Shown: positions 7,616 through 14,487 of the stretch, piece by piece
Numbering within the stretch: the stretch's first letter is position 1
Layout: each line of letters begins with the position of its first letter
NCBI GenBank assembly: GCA_902795765.1
Contig: CADBMQ010000003.1
Coordinates: forward strand, 1-14,487
DNA length: 14,487 bases
Source: Oscillospiraceae bacterium
Lineage (GTDB): Bacteria; Bacillota; Clostridia; Oscillospirales; Acutalibacteraceae
Direction: 5' to 3'
The notes under the pieces: model-generated
What the model saw: the letters and a program-made list of their open reading frames with translations, nothing else
Databases searched by the model: none
Told to the model about the DNA's origin: nothing
Made by a program: the position numbers and the translations under genes

Positions 7616-9543
7616 AAAAAGGCAAAATTATTTGGTTTATAACTTGCATTATTATGTTCTTCGGTGCAATCGGACTTGCATACTTTACAGGTAATGTGTT
7701 AAACGAATACAACTCGACAAAATGCCTTGTTTGTGCAGATATTTACAACAGATCGAGTGCGAAATACTCGAATTCAACTGCCGACAAAAGCGGTGTTTTT
7801 GTCATAAAAACTGCCAATTCGCTTGATGTGTCAAAGCAGATTGCAGACGCTTCAAAGCGATGTGGCAACCGTCTTTTGCTCGATTTGGACGACCTTAAAA
7901 TCAACGATTTTATGGGAGAATATTTGTCGAGTGGTATGGATAAAACAGACGATTTTATTCTGCTTAAAAAGTTGTCGTTCGTATCTCGAACAAAAAGACT
8001 TCACAAAAATTTGAGTGTTGGAATTGTTACGGCAGACAAGAATTTGGCTGAAAAATGCGAAGAATATATCGCTTGCGACACGATAATTATAAATAGCGAA
8101 TGTAAGTCGGCAGAATTCAAACCGACTGATAGCAGTATGCCCGATTTGAAGTCAGACGGCAACACTATCAAGGCAGTTGTATATACAAACGCAAATGAGC
8201 GTTCAGACATTTCGCTTGATAGCAAAATCTACCGAGCACGAGTTGACGAGGGCAACTGTGTGCCTGACAAAATTGCTCGTAAAACTGCGATTATCAGCGA
8301 AATGCTCAATGAGGGAGAGTACAAATTAAACTGCGGTGATATGTCTGCAAAACTGAGCGTGAAGCCTGTTGCGACCACTTACGGCAGGATTGCAGAAGTT
8401 GTTGCGAATAGCGCAGAATGGGTTTACAACGGGCCAAAAGGCGAGGGCGAAGGCAAGTACACTCCTGTTCTGTCGCCGTTGCCTATCGGCACTACTGATA
8501 TGGTGGTTAGCGAAAAAGACGGAATAAGTCTGCTATCGAGCAATCATAGAATTTACAACGAATCCGACTCGAAAGGCGAAGTGTTGAAATTCACAGAAGG
8601 CAGTCTGCCGTCTTTCAATGTGATTTCGCTTTTGAACGTGTCACAAACAGAACGTGGCGACACTAAAATGACTTTCAAATCGGCATACAAAGCGCCATTT
8701 CAAGTGCTTTTGCCCGAACAAAAATACGTTGCGGCAGGTATAACTGATCCTCGTCCAAACTGCACTATTGCCGAGCCCGAATTCAATTATATTGACATTA
8801 GATTTTTCTATTCATCGGCTCTTGGTAATGTGAAACTGCCCGAAAACAGTATTTTCAAATCTGCCGAATGGCGATATGAATATGGCGATTTCACATTGCG
8901 ACTGCATCTTAAAAACAAGGGCAAATTTTACGGCTATCACGCAGTTTTCAACGAGAACGGTGACCTTGAATTCACATTCAATGAACCTCCAAAATCAATC
9001 GACAAGGCAGTTGTTATGCTCGATGCAGGTCACGGTGGAGAAGATCCCGGTGCGGTTAGTCCCGACGAATCAATCCACGAAGACAAACTTAATTTGAAAC
9101 TCACATACCGCATAAAAGAACGGCTTCAAAAGGCGGGTGCGCGAGTTGTTTTGACACGAAAAGAAGACAATGAAGAGCCGACTCTTGAAGAACGAGCAAG
9201 ACTTTGCTCGGACGAAATGCCCGACCTTTTTATATCAATTCATCGCAACGCATCGGAGAATTCAAAAACTATCGGATACTCGAACTATTACTACTATGCG
9301 TGGTCGAAATCTTTTGCTGATAGTGTTTTTTCGACTGCGTCAACTTTGTTTAAGCCGAATGGTGTTGAATACTATCCTTTCTACGTCACAAGGGTGACCG
9401 AATGTCCTGCTATTCTAACTGAAAACGGATATGTCAGCAACTCGGAAGAGGCAAAAAAACTTGCGACAGACGAATTCGACAACTCTGTTGCCGACAAAAC
9501 AGTTGAAGGAATATTAAAATATTTAACTGATAATTCAAAATAA
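7612..9543 (+). CDS. Membrane-anchored N-acetylmuramoyl-L-alanine amidase (Amidase_3) with long ectodomain
   Basis: A 643-residue protein with one N-terminal membrane segment (about residues 6-27), a long extracytoplasmic region, and a C-terminal Amidase_3 domain from about residue 465. That domain cleaves the bond between muramic acid and the stem peptide in peptidoglycan. The zinc ligands are visible as H474 (DAGHGG), E490 (HEDKLNL) and H544 (SIHRNAS), with the catalytic Glu at 604 (LTENGYVSN), so the enzyme should be active. Residues 30-440 match nothing I can name; part of it alternates strands and helices (VGIVTADK, CDTIIINSE). I place the start at TTG 7612, which overlaps the upstream stop as TTGA and has AAAGGA nine bases before it. 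An in-frame ATG at 7552 lacks a ribosome-binding site and would add a 20-residue basic leader. CwlD-like enzymes share the catalytic domain but lack this ectodomain. Confidence 0.9.
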   Translation: MKKGKIIWFITCIIMFFGAIGLAYFTGNVLNEYNSTKCLVCADIYNRSSAKYSNSTADKSGVFVIKTANSLDVSKQIADASKRCGNRLLLDLDDLKINDFMGEYLSSGMDKTDDFILLKKLSFVSRTKRLHKNLSVGIVTADKNLAEKCEEYIACDTIIINSECKSAEFKPTDSSMPDLKSDGNTIKAVVYTNANERSDISLDSKIYRARVDEGNCVPDKIARKTAIISEMLNEGEYKLNCGDMSAKLSVKPVATTYGRIAEVVANSAEWVYNGPKGEGEGKYTPVLSPLPIGTTDMVVSEKDGISLLSSNHRIYNESDSKGEVLKFTEGSLPSFNVISLLNVSQTERGDTKMTFKSAYKAPFQVLLPEQKYVAAGITDPRPNCTIAEPEFNYIDIRFFYSSALGNVKLPENSIFKSAEWRYEYGDFTLRLHLKNKGKFYGYHAVFNENGDLEFTFNEPPKSIDKAVVMLDAGHGGEDPGAVSPDESIHEDKLNLKLTYRIKERLQKAGARVVLTRKEDNEEPTLEERARLCSDEMPDLFISIHRNASENSKTIGYSNYYYYAWSKSFADSVFSTASTLFKPNGVEYYPFYVTRVTECPAILTENGYVSNSEEAKKLATDEFDNSVADKTVEGILKYLTDNSK

Positions 9544-9553
9544 GCGACGTTTA

Positions 9554-9584
9554 AATCAAATCACAAAAAAGGAATGGTTTGATT
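9554..9584 (+). promoter_or_regulatory. Hairpin over the spoIID translation start
   Basis: A 9-bp inverted repeat (9554-9562 with 9576-9584, one G-U pair) encloses a 13-base loop that holds the AAAGGA ribosome-binding site. The right arm covers the first two bases of the TTG start codon. Such a hairpin could tune or couple translation of spoIID. It is AT-rich and its function is inferred only. Confidence 0.35.
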
Positions 9585-10527
9585 GAAAAGACGTAAACTT
9601 ATGCCTTTGTTTTTGGTGCTTCCACTTGTAATTTCAATGCTTTTAATTCCGCTTATCGCACTAACTCCAAAAGAGTCGCAAAAAAGCGAAACCAAAGCAG
9701 ATATTAGCAAGATTGAGCATATAAAACTTCGGCGAGTGGCGCTGAATAAAACAGTCGAGTTGAGTGTTGATGATTACCTAGTCGGTGTGGTCGCTTGTGA
9801 GATGTCGGCTCAATTCGAAAAACAAGCTCTTATGGCACAAGCAGTTGCCGCTCGAACAATGCTATATCGCACAATCGAAAATGGCGGAACAATTTCCGAT
9901 GACAGCAATACTTTTCAAGGGTACTGCGATGAGGGTGAACGCAAGAAAAAGTGGAACGACAAGTTTGGCGAGTACGAACAAAAAATCCGCTCTGCCGTCA
10001 CGTCCACAAACGGCGAAATACTGACCTACAATGCACAGCCGATTCTTGCATCATACTTCGCACTTTCGGCAGGTAAGACAGAGAGTGCGAAAAATGTTTG
10101 GGGCGAAGATTACCCGTATTTACAAGCAGTAGAGAGTGTTGGCGATATGATGGCAGACGGGTTTATTACAAAAGTCAGCGTATCGACTACCGACTATATT
10201 TCGACCGCAAAGTCACTCGGTGCGACAAACACCGACAATCCTACTCCCGACTCGGAACCGAGTATGTCCGAATCGGGTACTGTTTTGCAGTATAATTTTT
10301 GCGGTAAATCGGTTACGGGAAAGCAGATGAGAACTGCATTTAAGCTCAGGTCTGCTGTTTTCACAGTCGAGAAAACGAGCGACAAATTTGTTTTCACAGT
10401 TCGTGGGTACGGCCACGGAGTCGGTATGAGCCAAAACGGTGCTAACTATATGGCTCGTCAGGGTAGTGGCTATAAAGAAATACTTTTGTGGTACTACAAA
10501 GGTTGTAATATAGACAAGGTAAATTGA
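9583..10527 (+). CDS. spoIID: SpoIID/LytB-domain peptidoglycan glycan-strand cleaving protein
   Basis: A 314-residue protein with an N-terminal signal-anchor (about residues 5-27) and a SpoIID domain over the rest, close to the usual 310-345 residues. In Bacillus, SpoIID is a lytic transglycosylase that works with the amidase SpoIIP at the septum during engulfment. The segment VDDYLVGVVACEMS contains E73, which aligns with the catalytic Glu of the B. subtilis protein (VVASEMP). KQALMAQAVAARTMLYR and the C-terminal GYGHGVGMSQNGANYMA are family signatures. The Cys/His zinc site reported for some clostridial members is not evident near DDSNTFQGYC. The start is TTG at 9583 with AAAGGA upstream inside a predicted hairpin. 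It is the last gene of the envelope operon, 39 bases after the amidase. A vegetative LytB-like role is possible, since the window has no other sporulation gene. Confidence 0.88.
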   Translation: MKRRKLMPLFLVLPLVISMLLIPLIALTPKESQKSETKADISKIEHIKLRRVALNKTVELSVDDYLVGVVACEMSAQFEKQALMAQAVAARTMLYRTIENGGTISDDSNTFQGYCDEGERKKKWNDKFGEYEQKIRSAVTSTNGEILTYNAQPILASYFALSAGKTESAKNVWGEDYPYLQAVESVGDMMADGFITKVSVSTTDYISTAKSLGATNTDNPTPDSEPSMSESGTVLQYNFCGKSVTGKQMRTAFKLRSAVFTVEKTSDKFVFTVRGYGHGVGMSQNGANYMARQGSGYKEILLWYYKGCNIDKVN

Positions 10528-10537
10528 CGGTTATTAC

Positions 10538-10566
10538 TTGCAAAATCGGGTATTCTGTTGTATAAT
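10538..10566 (+). promoter_or_regulatory. Promoter of the aminotransferase-trpS-phosphohexomutase operon
   Basis: TTGCAA at 10538-10543 and TATAAT at 10561-10566 are separated by 17 bases, a near-perfect sigma-A arrangement. Transcription would start near 10573, giving a leader of about 25 bases. That is too short for a T-box or other riboswitch. No terminator is seen between the spoIID stop and this site, so read-through from upstream is possible. Confidence 0.8.
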
Positions 10567-10597
10567 ATACTGTGAGATTTGTAAAGGTAGTGATATT

Positions 10598-11782
10598 ATG
10601 GAATATAAGTTTTCTGATAACATAAACTCGTTGAAACCGAGTGCGATAAGAGAAATTCTTAAAACTTCGGGCAATGCAATTCCTTTGTCTGCGGGTAACC
10701 CTGCAACAGAAGCATTTCCGGAAGATTATATAATCGAAATCACTGCCGATATTTTGAAAAATAATGCTGTTACGGCTTTGCAGTATTCCATAACCGAAGG
10801 CTATCAGCCTTTGAAAGACGAGATTACATATCTTGCAAAAAATCGCTACGGTATCGACAATGAAGGCGATGGAATTATCATTACATCGGGTGCTCAACAG
10901 GTTATGAACCTTTCGGCAAAAGCGTTTTGCAACTCGGGTGATACTGTTATTTGCGAGTCCCCGAGTTTTATCGGTTCGCTTAACTCGTTTCGTTCGTATG
11001 GACTGAAACTGCGTGGTGTTCCGATGAAGCCGGACGGAATGGATATTGACGAACTCGAAAAAGCGCTTAAAGAAAGCGAAAATGTTCGTTTCATTTATAC
11101 GATACCGAACTTCCAAAACCCGACAGGCTACACAACTTCACTTGAAAAGCGTCACAAAATTTATGAGTTAGCTCAAAAGTACGATGTTCTTATTATTGAG
11201 GACGATCCGTATGGCGAGCTTCGTTTCGCAGGTGAGTTTATTCCGCCGATTAAGTCATTTGATACTGACGGACGAGTGGTTTATTCGGGCTCTATGTCGA
11301 AGATTATCTCTCCCGGTTTGCGTGTTGGATTTGCCATTGCAAACGAAGAGATTATTCAAAAATTTGCCGTTTGCAAACAATGTGATGATGTTCATACCGC
11401 AGTTTTGCCACAGATGATTGCGTATGAACTCATTTCAAAATATGACTTTGAAAATCATATTCAAAGTTTGAAAAAAATCTACAAAAGACGTGCGACTTTG
11501 ATGACCGACCTTGCAGACAAATATCTTAAAGATTACGTTGAATACCACAAACCCGATGGCGGTTTGTTTTTGTGGTGTACTCTTCCCGACCACATTGATA
11601 TTAAAGACTTTGTGAAAAAAGCACTTGATAATGGCGTTGCCGTTGTGCCGGGATTTGCGTTTGCTGTCAGCGAGGACGAGCCTTGCCACAGCATCAGACT
11701 TAACTACTCAACTCCGAGTGAGGAACAGATAAAAACTGCTATGAAAGTTCTTGGTGACTTGATAAGAAAGGAATGTAAATAA
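10598..11782 (+). CDS. PLP-dependent class I aminotransferase (LysN/2-aminoadipate transaminase-like)
   Basis: A 394-residue fold-type I aminotransferase of the group related to 2-aminoadipate/LysN enzymes and the catalytic half of MocR regulators. The Schiff-base lysine is K235 in [16 protein letters not shown]. Other family marks are LSAGNP near residue 31, [13 protein letters not shown] near 67, [10 protein letters not shown] near 91, [10 protein letters not shown] near 170 and [12 protein letters not shown] near 200. It lacks the N-terminal winged-helix domain of MocR proteins, so it is an enzyme rather than a regulator. The likely substrates are 2-oxo acids of branched-chain, aromatic or aminoadipate type; the sequence does not decide which. 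I choose the ATG at 10598 over the in-frame upstream TTG at 10538 because the latter overlaps the -35 box; AAAGG lies about ten bases before the ATG. trpS follows after two bases. Confidence 0.9.
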   Translation: MEYKFSDNINSLKPSAIREILKTSGNAIPLSAGNPATEAFPEDYIIEITADILKNNAVTALQYSITEGYQPLKDEITYLAKNRYGIDNEGDGIIITSGAQQVMNLSAKAFCNSGDTVICESPSFIGSLNSFRSYGLKLRGVPMKPDGMDIDELEKALKESENVRFIYTIPNFQNPTGYTTSLEKRHKIYELAQKYDVLIIEDDPYGELRFAGEFIPPIKSFDTDGRVVYSGSMSKIISPGLRVGFAIANEEIIQKFAVCKQCDDVHTAVLPQMIAYELISKYDFENHIQSLKKIYKRRATLMTDLADKYLKDYVEYHKPDGGLFLWCTLPDHIDIKDFVKKALDNGVAVVPGFAFAVSEDEPCHSIRLNYSTPSEEQIKTAMKVLGDLIRKECK

Positions 11783-11784
11783 AA

Positions 11785-12870
11785 ATGGGTAAGATTATTT
11801 TGACAGGTGACCGTCCGACAGGCAAGCTTCATGTTGGACATTATGTTGGTTCGCTTAAACGCCGTGTTTTGCTTCAAAACTCGGGCGACTTCGACCAGAC
11901 TTATATTATGATTGCCGATGCACAGGCGCTCACAGATAACATAGAAAATCCCGAAAAGGTTAGACAAAATATTATTGAGGTTGCTCTCGACTATCTCTCG
12001 TGTGGTCTTGATCCGACTAAATCTACCCTTTTCATTCAGTCGCAAATTCCCGAACTTTGCGAACTCACTTTCTACTATATGGACTTGGTTACTGTTGCTC
12101 GTTTGCAACGTAATCCTACCGTTAAGGCAGAAATTCAGTTGCGTAATTTCGAGGCATCAATTCCCGTCGGCTTCTTCACATATCCGATTAGCCAGGCGGC
12201 TGATATCACTGCATTCAAGGCAACTACTGTCCCCGTTGGTGAGGACCAACTCCCGATGATTGAGCAGACAAGAGAGATTGTTAGAAAGTTCAATCAGGTT
12301 TATGCTCCCGTTTTGGTTGAACCTGACGCTATGCTTCCGCAAACTGAGGCTTCTCGACGTTTGCCGGGTACTGACGGCAAGGCAAAAATGTCGAAATCGC
12401 TTGGTAACTGTATCTACCTTTCTGACACTGCAGACGATGTTCGCAGTAAAATTATGACTATGTTTACCGATCCGACTCATCTTCAAGTGTCCGATCCCGG
12501 TCATTTGGAGGGTAATACGGTATTTACTTATCTTGACGCTTTCTGCACTGACGAACATTTCGAGCGTTATCTTCCCGACTACGCTAATCTTGATGAGTTG
12601 AAGGCTCACTACACTCGTGGTGGTCTTGGTGATGTTAAGGTTAAAAAGTTCCTTAACAATGTTCTTCAAGAAGAGTTGGAGCCGATTCGTCAAAAACGTG
12701 CCGAATATGAAAAGGATATTCCTGCCGTTTACGAAATTCTCAAAAAAGGCAGCGAGGTTGCTCGTGAAACTGCGGCAAAAACACTTGACGAAGTTAAGAG
12801 CGCTATGAAGATTAACTACTTTGACGATTTGGAATTGATTAAATCGCAATCGGAAAAATACGGAAAGTAA
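11785..12870 (+). CDS. trpS: Tryptophanyl-tRNA synthetase
   Basis: A 361-residue class I aminoacyl-tRNA synthetase that charges tRNA-Trp. The HIGH-type motif is HVGH at 16-19 within [16 protein letters not shown], and the KMSKS loop is at residues 201-205. [17 protein letters not shown] and [11 protein letters not shown] also match TrpS. The overall sequence follows the streptococcal/clostridial variant (KRRVLLQ after the first motif, long C-terminal helical part), which is somewhat longer than the 330-residue Bacillus/E. coli type. AAAGGA lies 12 bases before the ATG, inside the end of the upstream gene. It is an internal operon gene with no room for its own leader, so no T-box controls it directly. 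Confidence 0.96.
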   Translation: MGKIILTGDRPTGKLHVGHYVGSLKRRVLLQNSGDFDQTYIMIADAQALTDNIENPEKVRQNIIEVALDYLSCGLDPTKSTLFIQSQIPELCELTFYYMDLVTVARLQRNPTVKAEIQLRNFEASIPVGFFTYPISQAADITAFKATTVPVGEDQLPMIEQTREIVRKFNQVYAPVLVEPDAMLPQTEASRRLPGTDGKAKMSKSLGNCIYLSDTADDVRSKIMTMFTDPTHLQVSDPGHLEGNTVFTYLDAFCTDEHFERYLPDYANLDELKAHYTRGGLGDVKVKKFLNNVLQEELEPIRQKRAEYEKDIPAVYEILKKGSEVARETAAKTLDEVKSAMKINYFDDLELIKSQSEKYGK

Positions 12871-12881
12871 GAGGCAAAATT

Positions 12882-14372
12882 ATGGATTATTTAAAACTTA
12901 AAAGCGGTACGGATATTCGTGGTGTAGCCGCAGAAGGTGTTGAAGGCGAACACATCAACTTGACTGATGAAGTTATCAAAACAATAACAGATGCTTTTCT
13001 TTATTGGTTTTGCAAAAAAAATAATGTCGAGCCGACTGCTCTCAAAATTGCAGTAGGTCACGATTCTCGTATTTCTGCCGACCGCATTAAAGCAGATGTT
13101 ATCGATGTTCTCACAAATCGTGGTGTCAATGTTATCGACTGCTCGCTTGCGTCAACTCCTGCTATGTTTATGACAACAGTTATGCTCGGTTGTGACGCTT
13201 CTGTGCAGATTACGGCAAGCCATCATCCGTTCAACCGCAACGGACTCAAATTTTTCACCCGTGAGGGTGGTCTCGGTGGTGGAGATATTACCGATATTCT
13301 CACTTTTGCAAATGAAAATCGTGCGATGAATGAGTGCAGTGGCAAAGTTGAAAAGTATAATTTTATGGCAGATTACGCTCGTCATTTGCGTGAACTCATT
13401 AAGAGTGGCACAGGTCTTGAAAAGCCTCTTGAAGGTATGAAAATTGCTGTTGACGCAGGTAACGGCGCAGGTGGTTTTTATGCACATAATGTACTTGAAC
13501 CACTCGGTGCAGATGTTTCGGCATCCCGCTATCTCGATCCCGATGGTATGTTCCCGAACCATATTCCCAACCCCGAAAATGCACAGGCTATGGCAAGTAT
13601 TCGTGAGGCAGTGCTTGAAGGTGAATGCGATTTGGGTGTGATTTTTGATACTGACGTTGACCGTGGTGGCTGCGTTGACAAACAAGGCAACGAAATTAAC
13701 CGTAATCGCTTGGTTGCTCTTGCAGCTGCTATTGCGCTTGAAAATTGCAAAGGCGGTACAGTTGTTACCGACTCGATTACTTCGAGTGGTTTGAAGGAGT
13801 TTATCGAAAGCGATTTGGGTGGTAAGCACCATCGCTTTAAGCGTGGATACAAAAATGTTATTGACGAGTCTGTTCGCTTGAATAACGAAGGCATTGAGTC
13901 GCCACTCGCAATCGAAACTTCGGGACATGCCGCTTTCAAAGAGAACTATTTCCTTGATGACGGTGCTTATCTTGTTACGAAAATTATCATAAAAGCCGTA
14001 AATTTGCGTAAAGTTGGCTCGACCATTGACGACCTGACTGCGACTCTCAAAGAGCCGAAAGAAGAAAAGGAACTTCGCTTTAAGATTTTGGTTGACGATT
14101 TCAGAGCATACGGCGAAAAAGTCATCAACGACCTTGAAAGTTATGCGAAAACGAGTGGTTGGGACATTGCTCCCGACAACCACGAGGGTATTCGTGTTTC
14201 GTTTGGCGACGGTTGGTTTTTACTCCGCTTGTCTGTTCACGACCCGATTATGCCACTCAATATCGAGTCGGACAAAATCGGTGGTGTGAAAGAAATCGCC
14301 GAGAAAATCTGCGAGTTTGTTAAAACTTGCGACAAGCTCGACATAACTCCGATTGTTGAGTTTTTGAAGTAA
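12882..14372 (+). CDS. Phosphohexomutase (phosphomannomutase/phosphoglucomutase superfamily)
   Basis: A 496-residue alpha-D-phosphohexomutase that should interconvert hexose 1- and 6-phosphates in the cytoplasm, linking sugar breakdown with nucleotide-sugar and cell-wall precursor synthesis. All four domains are visible. The phosphoserine loop is TASHHP with S113, the metal loop is DTDVDR (D256, D258, D260, R261), and the sugar-binding loop is ETSGH starting at E345. A C-terminal phosphate-binding region reads GWFLLRLSVHDPIMPLN (R449, S451). The last two loops differ from the textbook GE(M/Q)SGH and SNTEP forms, which makes substrate choice (mannose, glucose or another hexose) uncertain. It begins 11 bases after trpS with AAGAGG upstream of the ATG and ends at a strong terminator. 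It fits downstream of a sugar 1-phosphate-producing phosphorylase such as the first gene. Confidence 0.9.
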   Translation: MDYLKLKSGTDIRGVAAEGVEGEHINLTDEVIKTITDAFLYWFCKKNNVEPTALKIAVGHDSRISADRIKADVIDVLTNRGVNVIDCSLASTPAMFMTTVMLGCDASVQITASHHPFNRNGLKFFTREGGLGGGDITDILTFANENRAMNECSGKVEKYNFMADYARHLRELIKSGTGLEKPLEGMKIAVDAGNGAGGFYAHNVLEPLGADVSASRYLDPDGMFPNHIPNPENAQAMASIREAVLEGECDLGVIFDTDVDRGGCVDKQGNEINRNRLVALAAAIALENCKGGTVVTDSITSSGLKEFIESDLGGKHHRFKRGYKNVIDESVRLNNEGIESPLAIETSGHAAFKENYFLDDGAYLVTKIIIKAVNLRKVGSTIDDLTATLKEPKEEKELRFKILVDDFRAYGEKVINDLESYAKTSGWDIAPDNHEGIRVSFGDGWFLLRLSVHDPIMPLNIESDKIGGVKEIAEKICEFVKTCDKLDITPIVEFLK

Positions 14373-14385
14373 ATAATTGCATAAG

Positions 14386-14414
14386 AAAAAGAGGCTCGGG
14401 TGAGCCTCTTTTTT
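14386..14414 (+). terminator. Bidirectional terminator between convergent genes
   Basis: The stem GAGGCTC (14391-14397) pairs with GAGCCTC (14402-14408) around a GGGT loop. It has five A on the left and six T on the right (14409-14414), so it can stop transcription from both sides. It lies 13 bases after the phosphohexomutase stop and directly against the stop of the - strand gene. Confidence 0.92.
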
Positions 14415-14415
14415 G

Positions 14416-14487
14416 TTAGTCGATATTCAAAATTGCTTCGGCGACTTTTATTCCGTCCACCGCCGCAGATGTTATGCCACCTGCATA
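14416..14487 (-). CDS. FAD-dependent dehydrogenase, C-terminal end (gene continues past window)
   Basis: The - strand reads 23 residues from the right edge, YAGGITSAAVDGIKVAEAIL and three more, then TAA at 14416-14418. The AGGITSAAVDG...VAEA pattern is the C-terminal FAD-binding end of uncharacterised FAD-dependent dehydrogenases (COG2509 type), where it normally follows GEGAG. The gene converges on the phosphohexomutase and shares its terminator. The piece is short, so only the family is suggested. Confidence 0.7.
   Translation of the reverse strand, partial: YAGGITSAAVDGIKVAEAILNID

Noticed and set aside
10538..10600. TTG at 10538 as the start of the aminotransferase
   Set aside because: It falls in the -35 box of a near-consensus promoter, and the added residues are not conserved-looking; the ATG at 10598 is better placed.
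12157..12849. 230-codon open frame on the - strand inside trpS
   Set aside because: trpS is complete and conserved here, and the antisense frame has no support.
13152..14183. 343-codon open frame on the - strand
   Set aside because: It lies wholly inside the phosphohexomutase gene, whose protein matches its family end to end. The antisense product has no recognisable motif and no ribosome-binding site, so it is a by-product of codon bias.
1..14487. CRISPR arrays, tRNA or rRNA genes, insertion sequences, phage or plasmid modules
   Set aside because: I looked for regular repeats, transposase or integrase motifs and RNA-gene signatures and found none; the DNA is almost fully taken up by ordinary chromosomal genes.

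Overview
The window looks like a chromosomal segment of a gut- or rumen-type member of the Clostridia, most likely an Oscillospiraceae/Ruminococcaceae relative. This rests on the gene set: intracellular plant-oligosaccharide enzymes, a domain-swapped GH3 beta-glucosidase of the Ruminococcus/Butyrivibrio kind, a SpoIID-type protein, and a streptococcal/clostridial-type TrpS. It also rests on strong AGG-type ribosome-binding sites, frequent TTG starts and near-consensus sigma-A promoters. No lineage marker was tested, so the family-level placement is inference. Ten genes (the first cut by the window edge) read on the + strand. An eleventh enters from the right edge on the - strand. I see no rRNA, tRNA, CRISPR array, insertion sequence or prophage gene, and no gene-free stretch over 300 bases.

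Layout. (A) 1-2142: the 3' part of a large GH94/cellobiose-phosphorylase-like gene, then nadA (quinolinate synthase) nine bases later, closed by a clear terminator. (B) 2190-3518: three overlapping membrane-protein genes. The first two are half-length TauE/SafE (TSUP) permeases of about 120 residues each. The third is an unrecognised multi-pass protein coupled by an ATGA overlap. (C) 3556-6402: a perfect-consensus promoter, a 912-residue GH3 enzyme with its two domains in reversed order, and a terminator. (D) 6409-10527: a cell-envelope operon of a GHL10/DUF187 glycosidase-like lipoprotein, a membrane-anchored Amidase_3 enzyme with a long uncharacterised ectodomain, and SpoIID. (E) 10538-14414: a strong promoter, then a class I aminotransferase, trpS and a phosphohexomutase packed with gaps of 2 and 11 bases, ending in a bidirectional terminator. 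(F) 14416-14487: the C-terminus of a convergent FAD-dependent dehydrogenase.

How the genes may work together. The GH94-like protein, the GH3 enzyme (no export signal) and the phosphohexomutase fit an intracellular route from imported beta-glucosides to hexose phosphates. Unit D is the most interesting part. A predicted glycan-acting lipoprotein, a peptide-cleaving amidase and a SpoIID-type glycan-strand cleaver are translated from adjoining or overlapping genes. That resembles the amidase plus lytic-transglycosylase logic of the engulfment machinery, but with Amidase_3 in place of SpoIIP and a third, unstudied partner. Unit B, a permease split into two halves with a coupled third membrane protein, is the second point to look at.
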